Assembly (NCBI GenBank): GCA_034431895.1
Contig: DAOUCM010000122.1
Location: forward strand, 1-20,078
DNA from: JAABUE01 sp034431895
GTDB taxonomy: Bacteria; Chloroflexota; Anaerolineae; Anaerolineales; Villigracilaceae
Length of the DNA stretch: 20,078 nucleotides
Reading direction: 5' to 3'
The notes beneath the pieces were generated by a model. The model had not been told where the DNA came from. It saw only the letters and a list, made by a program, of their open reading frames with translations, and made no database searches. Below are positions 7,226 to 14,139 of this stretch, piece after piece (position 1 is the stretch's first letter; the number at the start of each line of letters is the position of its first letter). Made by a program: the position numbers and the translations under genes.

Positions 7226-7750
7226 ATGGCGACAGAACGAAAGGGCCTTATTCAACTTGGCGGCAAGGACGTCACGGTTGTAGGCGAGGATATTCAAGTA
7301 GGGCAAGCGGCGCCTGATTTCAGCGCCCACGCCCTGGATTGGTCGGTAGTGCGCGCGTTGGCCGATACGCAAGGCAAAGTTCGCATCATTGCGGCTGTCC
7401 CCTCGTTGGATACAGAAGTCTGCGATCGCGAGACGCGCCGATTCAACCAGGAGGCTGCCCGCTTGAGCCAGGATATTGTCATTCAGGTCATCAGCACCGA
7501 TTTGCCCTACGCCCAGAAGCGTTGGTGTGGGGCGTCCGGCGTGGATCAGGTGATGGTGCTTTCTGATCACATGACAGCCGAATTTGGTGAGAAGTATGGT
7601 TGTCTCATCAAAGAGCGTCGTATTCTGCGGCGAGCGGTCTTTGTAGTAGACCGTCAGGGAAAGGTGACGTATGCTGCTTACATGCCTGCGCTTGGTGTAG
7701 AACCCAATTATCCAGAAGTGTTGCAGGCCGCTCAGGCTGCTTTGCTTTAG
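7226..7750 (+). CDS. tpx: Thiol peroxidase (Tpx), atypical 2-Cys peroxiredoxin
   Basis: Tpx reduces hydrogen peroxide and organic hydroperoxides with electrons from thioredoxin. The 174-residue length and the motifs are typical: an N-terminal GKDVTVVG hairpin, VGQAAPDFSA (~25-34), the peroxidatic site PSLDTEVCDRET with C66, and the resolving cysteine C101 in KRWCGASG. The ~35-residue gap between the two cysteines is that of the Tpx subgroup and separates it from AhpC or BCP. TDLPYAQKRW and MVLSDHM are also family signatures. The C-terminal YVPE-like end is present as YAAYMPALGVEPNYPEV. The ATG has AGGAG 6 nt upstream. It is the first gene of a same-strand series with hsp20 and lon, a coherent oxidative and protein-damage response set. 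Confidence 0.95.
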   Translation: MATERKGLIQLGGKDVTVVGEDIQVGQAAPDFSAHALDWSVVRALADTQGKVRIIAAVPSLDTEVCDRETRRFNQEAARLSQDIVIQVISTDLPYAQKRWCGASGVDQVMVLSDHMTAEFGEKYGCLIKERRILRRAVFVVDRQGKVTYAAYMPALGVEPNYPEVLQAAQAALL

Positions 7751-7775
7751 CCGGTATGGGAAAGGAGTAAGTTCC

Positions 7776-8177
7776 ATGCCCACCTTTATTCGGAAGTCTC
7801 ATTCTTCGGCTTCTTTGACGGAAATCAGGCGTGAGGTTTTTCACGCTGTTGGCTGGCAGGTTCAGGTGCGCACCGGCCTGTGGAGTCCGCCAACCGATGT
7901 GTATGAGACAGAGACCCATTATGTTGTGCGGGTCGAAATTGCAGGCATGCGGGAGGAGGATTTCGAGATTACTGTGGAGCATCGTTTTCTCTCGATTACC
8001 GGCAGCCGTTCTGACCTGCCCGAGCGACGCGCCTATCATCAGATGGAAATCCGCTTTGGAAAATTCGAATCCATTGTGGGTTTGCCCGGCGCGGTTGACC
8101 TGGATGCGGCGCGCGCCGAATATAAAGATGGCTTTTTGACGGTCATTCTTCCCAAAGCCGAAAACGACGAAAGTTGA
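7776..8177 (+). CDS. Small heat shock protein, Hsp20/alpha-crystallin family
   Basis: This is an ATP-independent chaperone that holds unfolding proteins. The 133 residues hold an alpha-crystallin domain from ~36 (WSPPTDVYET) to ~127, with VRVEIAGMREEDFEITVE and DGFLTVILPK in the expected places. The N-terminal arm is short (~35 residues). The chain stops at ENDES directly after the domain, so the C-terminal I-x-I motif that normally docks neighbouring subunits is missing; this may limit it to small oligomers. AAAGGAG lies just upstream of the ATG. The stop overlaps the earliest possible start region of lon, which implies co-translation with the protease that would degrade the clients it holds. 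Confidence 0.93.
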   Translation: MPTFIRKSHSSASLTEIRREVFHAVGWQVQVRTGLWSPPTDVYETETHYVVRVEIAGMREEDFEITVEHRFLSITGSRSDLPERRAYHQMEIRFGKFESIVGLPGAVDLDAARAEYKDGFLTVILPKAENDES

Positions 8178-8182
8178 TTTGC

Positions 8183-10801
8183 ATGGCCGCTTCTCGTTGG
8201 TATTCCAATATGCTCGAGTTGTTCGACTGGATTTCGGAGCATGACGCCTCCCTGCTGGATATGTTCATGCCGCCGCTTTTTTCCTCTTCGAATGCGCCTT
8301 CAGAAGGGGGCGCCCCCTCGTTGGAAGAAACCTCCAAACCGCAGCACGCCCCCTCTTATCCTGAGATATTGCCCATCTTGCCTTTGCGGGGGGTGGTGGT
8401 GTATCCGCAGACAGCCGTTCCCTTGACCGTAGGGCAACCGCGTTCGATTCGCCTGGTAGATGATGTCGTCGCCGGCGACAAATTGGTTGGACTTGTGGCC
8501 GCGGTCAACCCTGAACTGGAGACGCCCGGCCCCACCGATTTGTATCGTGTTGGCACAATTGCCATTGTTCACCGTCTGTTGCGCGCTCCCGATGGCACGG
8601 TGCGCCTGTTGGTGCAAGGCCTGGATCGTTTTCGGTTGGGGCAGTTCGTGGCCGAAGAGCCTTACCTGAAGGCGCGTATTCAGTTGGCGCCTGAAACGAT
8701 CGAGGCCGGCTTGCAAATCGAAGCCCTGGCCCGTAATGCGCGTGACCAGTTCCAGCAAATTGCCCAACTCATCCCCTCTTTGCCTGAAGAGTTGGTCTCC
8801 TCGATCCTTTCCATCGAAAACCCGCTTCAAACCGCTTATACCATTGCCAATTTCCAGCGCATCGAATTGGCAGACGCTCAGCAATTGTTGGAACTGGATT
8901 CGACCACGGACAAACTGCGCAAACTGATCGGTTTACTGGTGCGCGAGACAGAAGTTTTGACCTTAGGGCAGAAGATCCAGAACGAAGCGCGCGAGGAAAT
9001 CGAAAAAGTACAGCGCGAGTACTTCCTGCGCGAGCAGATGAAGGCCATTCAGCGCGAACTAGGGGAAAAGGATGAGCAGGCGATCGAGACAGAGGAGTTT
9101 CGCAAGAAAATCGAAGAAGCCCACATGCCAGAAGAGGCCGAAAAGCAGGCCCGCCGCGAACTCGACCGCTTGGCGCGCCTGCCTACCGCCGCTGCTGAAT
9201 ATGGCGTCATCCGCACTTATCTCGATTGGCTGGTTTCGCTGCCATGGTCCAAGATGACCGAAGACAATTTGGACATCGCCCATGCGCGCAAAATCCTGGA
9301 CGCCGACCACTACGGGCTGGAAGATGTGAAGGAACGCATCCTGGAATTTCTCGCCATCCGTAAGTTGCGCTTGGAGCGTAAGGACGAACTGCGTGAGGCT
9401 TTCAAGGATGAAATTCGCCGTGAGCGAGAAGGGGTCATCTTGTGTTTCGTGGGGCCGCCTGGCGTAGGCAAGACTTCTTTGGGACAGTCCATCGCGCGTG
9501 CCATGGGGCGCAAGTTCGTGCGTATCTCCTTGGGCGGCGTGCGCGACGAGGCGGAAATTCGCGGTCATCGCCGCACCTACATCGGCGCCATGCCGGGGCG
9601 CATCCTGCAAGCCCTACGCCGCAACGAAACCCGCAACCCGGTCTTCATGCTGGACGAAGTGGACAAACTGGTCTTCGACTTTCACGGCGACCCGGCTTCT
9701 GCCTTGCTGGAAGTGCTGGATCCCGAACAAAACAGCGAGTTCCGCGACCATTACCTGGAAGTGGCTTACGATCTCTCGCAAATTTTCTTCATCACGACCG
9801 CTAACTCTTTGGAGACCATCCCCGGACCCTTGCGCGACCGCATGGAAATCATCTATCTCTCTGGCTACACCGATAGCGAAAAAATTGCGATTGCCAAAGG
9901 CTATCTCATCCCTCGCCAGATACGCGAGAATGGCCTGCGCAAGAAAGAAATCCAATTCACCAACGCGGCTCTGCACAAAATCATCCGCGGCTACACGCGC
10001 GAGGCCGGCGTCCGCAACCTGGAACGGAAAATTGGCGCTATTTGCCGTAAGGTGGGTACGCGCATCGCCGAGGGGCAGGCCCAGGCATACAAGATTACGC
10101 CCGAACTGGTGGAGGAGTTTTTGGAGCATCCCATTTTCCACGGCTCGGAGGAAATCAGCGTTCGCACGGCGCTGCCGGGCGTGGTTCCTGGCCTGGCATG
10201 GACGCCCTACGGAGGCGAAGTGATGTTCGTCGAAGCCAGCCGGATGCCCGGCAACAAAGGTTTCCAAATTACCGGTTCGCTAGGCAACGTGATGCAAGAG
10301 TCTGCGCGCGCTGCGCTTTCGTATGTGCGTTCGCGGGCCAAAGAACTAGGCCTGGACGAGAATTTTTACGACAAGACCGATATTCATTTGCACGTCCCCT
10401 CGGGGGCCACGCCCAAAGATGGCCCTTCGGCGGGCGTCACGATGGCTACTGCCCTGGTCTCTTTGATGTCGGGTCGAAAAGTGAAACGCAACGTGGGCAT
10501 GACCGGCGAGATTACCTTGCGCGGACAGGTGTTGCCCATTGGAGGCGTGAAAGAAAAAGTGCTGGCAGCCCATCGCAGTGGTCTGAAAACCGTCATCCTG
10601 CCGAAGCGCAATGAATTCGACCTGGACGATGTCCCGCAGGAAATCAGGCAAAAGATGAAATTTGTGTTCGTCGAAACAGTGGACGAAGTTTTGGAGGCCG
10701 CGCTCGAAAAACGACGCCCCCCATCTGCCAAGCCGCAAAAAGCCCAATCGTCCGTCACTACGGAGGCTTCGAACGAAGATGTCAACCATCATGCTCGCTG
10801 A
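8183..10801 (+). CDS. lon: ATP-dependent protease Lon (LonA type)
   Basis: Lon is a cytosolic AAA+ protease that degrades damaged and regulatory proteins. From ATG 8183 the protein has 872 residues. The LAN substrate domain begins near LPILPLRGVVVYP (~64). A coiled-coil region around 270-310 (REEIEKVQREYFLREQMKAI) precedes the ATPase with Walker A GPPGVGKT at 424-431 and Walker B VFMLDEVDKL at ~487-496. The protease domain carries PKDGPSAG with S749 and GGVKEK with K792; the 43-residue S-to-K spacing equals that of E. coli Lon (S679/K722). About 60 residues of extra N-terminus with a Ser/Pro/Glu-rich stretch precede the LAN domain. The start is uncertain: TTG 8174, ATG 8210 or ATG 8261 are alternatives and none has a strong Shine-Dalgarno. 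hsp20 lies directly upstream and a receiver gene overlaps the 3' end. Confidence 0.95.
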   Translation: MAASRWYSNMLELFDWISEHDASLLDMFMPPLFSSSNAPSEGGAPSLEETSKPQHAPSYPEILPILPLRGVVVYPQTAVPLTVGQPRSIRLVDDVVAGDKLVGLVAAVNPELETPGPTDLYRVGTIAIVHRLLRAPDGTVRLLVQGLDRFRLGQFVAEEPYLKARIQLAPETIEAGLQIEALARNARDQFQQIAQLIPSLPEELVSSILSIENPLQTAYTIANFQRIELADAQQLLELDSTTDKLRKLIGLLVRETEVLTLGQKIQNEAREEIEKVQREYFLREQMKAIQRELGEKDEQAIETEEFRKKIEEAHMPEEAEKQARRELDRLARLPTAAAEYGVIRTYLDWLVSLPWSKMTEDNLDIAHARKILDADHYGLEDVKERILEFLAIRKLRLERKDELREAFKDEIRREREGVILCFVGPPGVGKTSLGQSIARAMGRKFVRISLGGVRDEAEIRGHRRTYIGAMPGRILQALRRNETRNPVFMLDEVDKLVFDFHGDPASALLEVLDPEQNSEFRDHYLEVAYDLSQIFFITTANSLETIPGPLRDRMEIIYLSGYTDSEKIAIAKGYLIPRQIRENGLRKKEIQFTNAALHKIIRGYTREAGVRNLERKIGAICRKVGTRIAEGQAQAYKITPELVEEFLEHPIFHGSEEISVRTALPGVVPGLAWTPYGGEVMFVEASRMPGNKGFQITGSLGNVMQESARAALSYVRSRAKELGLDENFYDKTDIHLHVPSGATPKDGPSAGVTMATALVSLMSGRKVKRNVGMTGEITLRGQVLPIGGVKEKVLAAHRSGLKTVILPKRNEFDLDDVPQEIRQKMKFVFVETVDEVLEAALEKRRPPSAKPQKAQSSVTTEASNEDVNHHAR

Positions 10802-11138
10802 GGATGATCTCACCATGATTTTGCTGCTCAAAACCCTTCTGGGCATGGAGGGTTATCGCGTCATTGCGCTGGACATAAATGAGGACGTTTATGAAGCCGT
10901 GCGGCGGGAACGCCCCGATTTGTTGCTGATGGATGTCCATCTCCCCCATGCCAGCGGCCTGGAGGTGTTGGACAAACTGCGCGCCGATGCAGAGGTCAAA
11001 GACACCTGTGTGGTCATGTCTTCTGGCATGAATCTCGAAGCCGAGTGCCTGGCGCATGGGGCAGACGATTTCTTGCTCAAGCCTTACATGCCCGAGGCCT
11101 TGTTGGACAAACTGAAGCGCCAACTGCAAAACTCTTGA
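10779..11138 (+). CDS. Stand-alone response regulator receiver domain protein
   Basis: This is a 119-residue CheY-like receiver without an output domain. All key residues are present: the acidic pocket E8-D9-D10, phospho-acceptor D52 in LLLMDVHLP, S81/S82 in VVMSSG, and K101 in FLLKPYMP. It must act by protein-protein contact or as a phosphorelay intermediate, since nothing is fused to it and no kinase gene is nearby. The ATG lies inside lon and the two frames overlap by 23 bases, so translation is probably coupled. GGAGG at 10762-10766 is 12 nt upstream, rather far for a Shine-Dalgarno. Confidence 0.9.
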   Translation: MSTIMLAEDDLTMILLLKTLLGMEGYRVIALDINEDVYEAVRRERPDLLLMDVHLPHASGLEVLDKLRADAEVKDTCVVMSSGMNLEAECLAHGADDFLLKPYMPEALLDKLKRQLQNS

Positions 11139-11157
11139 ATTTGCCGGAATCCATAGC

Positions 11158-11646
11158 GTGGTCCCCCTTCGCTTTGCCATTTTGACCGTCTCCGACCGTT
11201 CTTCGCGCGGCGAGCGCCCCGATGCCTCTGGGCCGGCGCTGGTCGAAGCGGTGCAAGCCCTGGGCTGGCAGGTTGTCGAACGAGACATCTTGCCTGATGA
11301 GGAAATCCTCTTGCGCGAAAGACTCGCCCGCTGGGCCGACAGCGGTCAAGTGGACATCATTCTAACGACGGGCGGGACCGGCTTTGCGCCTCGAGACGTG
11401 ACCCCCGAAGCCACCCGTGCGGTCGTCGAGCGCCTGACCCCCGGCCTGGACGAGGCCATGCGCGCCGCCAGCCTGCAAGTCACCCCCCACGCTATGCTTT
11501 CACGCGCTGTCTCCGGCATTCGCAAACGAACGCTCATCCTCAACCTGCCGGGCAGCCCTAAAGGCGCGGTCGAGAACTTGCGGGTGGTGCTTCCGGCCCT
11601 GGAACACGCTGTCCGTTTGCTGCGGGAAGAAGACGCCGGCCATTGA
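11158..11646 (+). CDS. Molybdenum cofactor biosynthesis protein, MogA/MoaB family
   Basis: Members adenylylate molybdopterin before molybdenum insertion. The 162-residue protein has the family core: LTVSDRSSRGERPDASG (~9-25), LTTGGTGFAPRDVTPEA (69-85, with the TTGGTG nucleotide loop and D80), and LNLPGSPKGAVENL (129-142). The start is taken at GTG 11158, 19 bases after the receiver stop; no strong ribosome site is visible, and no other start gives the full N-terminal strand. MogA and MoaB cannot be separated reliably here. No other molybdopterin genes are present in the window, so the placement beside lon may be a loose operon with no functional link. Confidence 0.9.
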   Translation: MVPLRFAILTVSDRSSRGERPDASGPALVEAVQALGWQVVERDILPDEEILLRERLARWADSGQVDIILTTGGTGFAPRDVTPEATRAVVERLTPGLDEAMRAASLQVTPHAMLSRAVSGIRKRTLILNLPGSPKGAVENLRVVLPALEHAVRLLREEDAGH

Positions 11647-11648
11647 CC

Positions 11649-11678
11649 TTGCCATTCCCTGCCCCTTTGCGCTATAAT
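11649..11678 (+). promoter_or_regulatory. sigma70-type promoter of efp
   Basis: TTGCCA (11649-11654) and TATAAT (11673-11678) are separated by 18 nt, 5/6 and 6/6 matches to consensus. The predicted start is near 11685, which leaves a ~29-nt leader before the efp ATG at 11714. The promoter begins directly after the stop of the MogA/MoaB gene, so efp can be transcribed on its own. Confidence 0.65.
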
Positions 11679-11713
11679 CCGCCCGTTTGCAATTCTCTCG
11701 AAGCGAGGCAAGT

Positions 11714-12271
11714 ATGATTGATGTAAATGAATTACGCAAAGGCGTGACTTTCGAAATAGACGGTCAACTCTTCAAAGTGTTGGACTATAGCCACAACAAA
11801 CCTGGGCGTGGGAACGCCACCATCCGAATCAAAGCGCGCAACCTGCTGACCGGCGCCACCATCGAAAAGACGTTCCCTTCCGGCCAATCGGTTCAAGATG
11901 TGCGGTTGGACTTCCATAATGTCCAATACTTGTACAACGATGGCGATTTCTATCACTTCATGGATAACGAAACCTTCGAGCAGCCTGCCATCAAGCGCGA
12001 GTTGCTTGGAGACGATGCGCTCTACTTGACCGAAGGTATGGAGGTCAAACTGACGTTCTACAAAGGCGAGGCCATTGACATTGAATTGCCTACCTCGGTG
12101 GACTTGAGAGTGGTGGAGGCCGAAACCGCCATCCGCGGCGACACCGCCACCGGCGTAACCAAAAAAGTGCGCGTCGAAACCGGCTTGCAAGTGCAGGTGC
12201 CGAATTTCGTCAACGTAGACGATGTAATCCGCATAGACACCCGCACCGGCGCTTACGTCACGCGCGTATAA
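11714..12271 (+). CDS. efp: Translation elongation factor P
   Basis: EF-P binds between the P and E sites and relieves ribosome stalling at consecutive prolines. The 185-residue length and three-domain layout are typical: KOW-like domain I to ~64, then two OB domains. The signature near the C-terminus, IRGDTATGVTKKVRVETG then VPNFVNVDDVIRIDTRTG (key parts), is intact. The tip of the loop that reaches the peptidyl-transferase centre reads HNKPGRGNA, with arginine R32 where E. coli and Bacillus have a modified lysine. ATG 11714 with GAGG 6 nt before it is the start; an in-frame ATG at 11687 has no ribosome site and sits at the predicted transcription start. The gene has its own promoter and a strong terminator. 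Confidence 0.96.
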   Translation: MIDVNELRKGVTFEIDGQLFKVLDYSHNKPGRGNATIRIKARNLLTGATIEKTFPSGQSVQDVRLDFHNVQYLYNDGDFYHFMDNETFEQPAIKRELLGDDALYLTEGMEVKLTFYKGEAIDIELPTSVDLRVVEAETAIRGDTATGVTKKVRVETGLQVQVPNFVNVDDVIRIDTRTGAYVTRV

Positions 12272-12294
12272 CCTGTTTATCTTGTGTTTGGTCT

Positions 12295-12339
12295 ACGCAG
12301 TACGAGAGGCGACCCTTGCGCATTCGTACTGCGTTTTTT
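12295..12339 (+). terminator. Rho-independent terminator of efp
   Basis: A perfect 11-bp stem, ACGCAGTACGA (12295-12305) and TCGTACTGCGT (12324-12334), encloses an 18-nt loop and runs directly into TTTTTT (12334-12339). It lies 23 bases after the efp stop. This is the clearest intrinsic terminator in the window. Confidence 0.85.
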
Positions 12340-12350
12340 GTTAGCGACCG

Positions 12351-12439
12351 AATTCTGGATAAGCCTTCAAACCGTCCCGAAGGCTCGATGTTGCCCATGC
12401 TATTGCTCTAAAAAGCCTTCGGGACGGTTATCCCGAACT
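12351..12439. repeat. Nested palindromic repeat, copy 1
   Basis: The outer arms are AATTCTGGATAA (12351-12362) and TTATCCCGAACT (12428-12439), pairing at 10 of 12 positions. The inner arms are CCGTCCCGAAGGCT (12372-12385) and AGCCTTCGGGACGG (12414-12427), perfect over 14 bp, with a 28-nt loop. The short direct repeat GTTAGCG stands on each side (12340-12346 and 12443-12449) and may be a target duplication. The right half is nearly identical to copy 2 at 14810. It may be a REP- or MITE-like element that folds as a strong hairpin on either strand. It carries no coding capacity. Confidence 0.75.
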
Positions 12440-12605
12440 GGCGTTAGCGCGTCGAACCAATGACAGTTCAATAGCATCCCCTTGGGGACTGCTGCCCAAA
12501 CAGGCTGTCTCAGCACTTCGGCGCACCAACCGTTTTTTGTATCCTCTCCATAGATGAGGGGTGCTTTGGGCGTGTGTAGCGCGCCGCCCCTCCTTATTTG
12601 CTGAT
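12440..12605. other. Intergenic stretch without recognised features
   Basis: Together with the efp terminator and palindromic repeat copy 1, this completes a 334-bp gap between efp and the cysteine-rich gene. I see no convincing promoter, RNA gene or conserved frame in it. A small CCCCTTGGGG palindrome (12478-12487) and a T run near 12533-12538 are the only local structures. The promoter of the next three genes should lie here but cannot be pointed out. Confidence 0.5.
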
Positions 12606-12938
12606 ATGCGAACCCCAGCCGGCACTGAATGTTCCTACTTTTACGGTGATTATTATCGCGGCCGCAGCCGCGAAGAATGCCGCTTGCTCCAGGCAGCCGG
12701 GCAGCGTTGGACGCCTACCTTGTGTAAGACTTGCCCGGTGCCGGGCATCCAGCGCTCCAATGCCTGCGAGCATTTACAATTGAAAGCCTCTATTGGGCGC
12801 CCGCTCGAGGCTGCCTTCCGGCGCCGTGTACAGGTGAGCGCCTGGTGCCAGAAGACGCAGCGCTCGGTGCAGGAGCCGCACGTTGGCTGCGGCGAATGTC
12901 ATCCCTTGCCCTTTACCTTCGAGGTCAAAGAACCATGA
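12606..12938 (+). CDS. Small cysteine-rich protein of unknown function, probable metal binder
   Basis: I do not recognise this 110-residue protein. It contains eight cysteines: C9, C25, C40, C43, C54, C81, C95 and C98, with CKTCPVPG and CGECH forming two CxxC pairs (H99 follows the second). This pattern suits zinc or Fe-S binding rather than disulphides, because there is no signal peptide. Aromatic YFYGDYYRGR (11-20) precedes the cluster region. ATG 12606 is chosen because the frame further upstream looks non-coding; no strong ribosome site is visible. Its stop overlaps the ATG of the next gene (ATGA), which supports it as a real, translationally coupled gene. Confidence 0.7.
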   Translation: MRTPAGTECSYFYGDYYRGRSREECRLLQAAGQRWTPTLCKTCPVPGIQRSNACEHLQLKASIGRPLEAAFRRRVQVSAWCQKTQRSVQEPHVGCGECHPLPFTFEVKEP

Positions 12939-14128
12939 GTCTCACTTTGCTGCTCGATTTGGACGATACCCTGTTAGACTCGAACATGAACGACTTCATC
13001 CCGGCCTATTTTCAGGCGCTTTCGGGTTTCTTGGCTGCGCAGGTGCCGCCAGACACCATGCTGCCGGCTCTCCTTGCCGGTACGCGCAAGATGATGGCGA
13101 ACAGCGACCCTTCACGCACGCTGCAACAAGTCTTCGATGCCGAGTTTTTTCCCAAAATTGGCCTGGAGCGAGAAGTCTTGCAGCCGCGTATAGATCAATT
13201 CTACGATGAGGTCTTTCCTTCTCTCAGCGGCCTAACCCGTCCGCGCGCGGGGGCGGTAGAACTTGTGGAATGGGCGTTGGCCCAGGGATACCGGCTGAGT
13301 ATTGCAACCAATCCCCTCTTTCCGCTCAAAGCCATTCAACATCGTCTAAGGTGGGCCGGCTTGCCGCCCGAACAATATCCCTTCGAGGTTGTTTCCTCTT
13401 ACGAGACCTTCCACTTTACCAAACCCCATCCCGTTTATCTGGCTGAGGTGCTTGCCATGCTGCAATGGCCGGAAGGACCTGTATTGTTCGTGGGCGACGA
13501 TTTGGAACGCGACTGGCCGGCTGCGCGCGACCTCGACTTGCCTTTCTATTGGATCAGCGCCCCCGGCAGCCCCTTGCCAGACGGCGCCAACCTGGCCGGA
13601 CGCGGCTGGATTACCGATTTGCGCCCCTGGCTGGAAGCGCGCGCTCTTTCTACGCTCGAACCTGCTTTTGCCTCCCCGGCTTCTCTCCTGGCCCTGATGT
13701 TGTCTACGCCGGCTGCCCTGGCCGGGTTGGCTGCGCAGGCTCAGGGTGCGGGAATGAATCGCCGCCCGCAGCCAGGAGAATGGAGCCTGGGCGAGATTCT
13801 CTGTCACCTGCGCGATACGGAACGGGAGGTCTATCTGCCCCGCTTGCGTTACGTATTGGAAGAAGAGCAGCCCTTCATTGCCGCTGGCAACACCGACGCC
13901 TGGGCGGAGGAGCGCGCTTATGGTCGGCAGGACGGCTGGCAGGCGCTACGCGACTTCGTTGCTGCGCGCTTGCAAACCCTGGAATTCTTGCGTGGATTGA
14001 ATGATGTGCAGTGGCGGCGCAAGGCACGGCACGCGGTTTTTGGGCCGACCCATTTGCTAGAACTGGTGCGCTTTATGACCGAGCATGACCGTTTGCACAT
14101 CCGTCAGGCTCATGCTGCCTTGCTGTAA
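12935..14128 (+). CDS. HAD-family phosphatase fused to a DinB-like domain
   Basis: This is a 397-residue two-domain protein. Residues 1-~235 are a HAD hydrolase: motif I DLDDT with nucleophile D8 and acid D10, motif II threonine T125 in SIATNP, motif III K163 in HFTKPHP, and motif IV FVGDDLERD with D188/D189. The alpha-helical cap at ~15-100 suggests a small phosphorylated substrate. Residues ~245-397 resemble the DinB/DUF664 four-helix family, with its metal triad likely H291 (HLRDTE), H384 and H388 (EHDRLH), preceded by the typical RPQPGEWSLGEIL. I cannot name the substrate; DinB-like proteins often handle thiols such as bacillithiol or mycothiol, which is family knowledge and not shown here. 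The frame overlaps the cysteine-rich gene by 4 bases and is followed 11 bases later by a regulator. Confidence 0.88.
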   Translation: MSLTLLLDLDDTLLDSNMNDFIPAYFQALSGFLAAQVPPDTMLPALLAGTRKMMANSDPSRTLQQVFDAEFFPKIGLEREVLQPRIDQFYDEVFPSLSGLTRPRAGAVELVEWALAQGYRLSIATNPLFPLKAIQHRLRWAGLPPEQYPFEVVSSYETFHFTKPHPVYLAEVLAMLQWPEGPVLFVGDDLERDWPAARDLDLPFYWISAPGSPLPDGANLAGRGWITDLRPWLEARALSTLEPAFASPASLLALMLSTPAALAGLAAQAQGAGMNRRPQPGEWSLGEILCHLRDTEREVYLPRLRYVLEEEQPFIAAGNTDAWAEERAYGRQDGWQALRDFVAARLQTLEFLRGLNDVQWRRKARHAVFGPTHLLELVRFMTEHDRLHIRQAHAALL

Positions 14129-14139
14129 AGCAAGGCTGA

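Noticed and set aside
12428..12625. 65-codon minus-strand frame
   Set aside because: It starts inside palindromic repeat copy 1, has no ribosome site and shows no family resemblance.
12731..12934. 68-codon N-terminal extension of the HAD-DinB protein
   Set aside because: The HAD motif I starts 8 residues after ATG 12935, as expected for the family, and the extension lies in another frame over the cysteine-rich gene.
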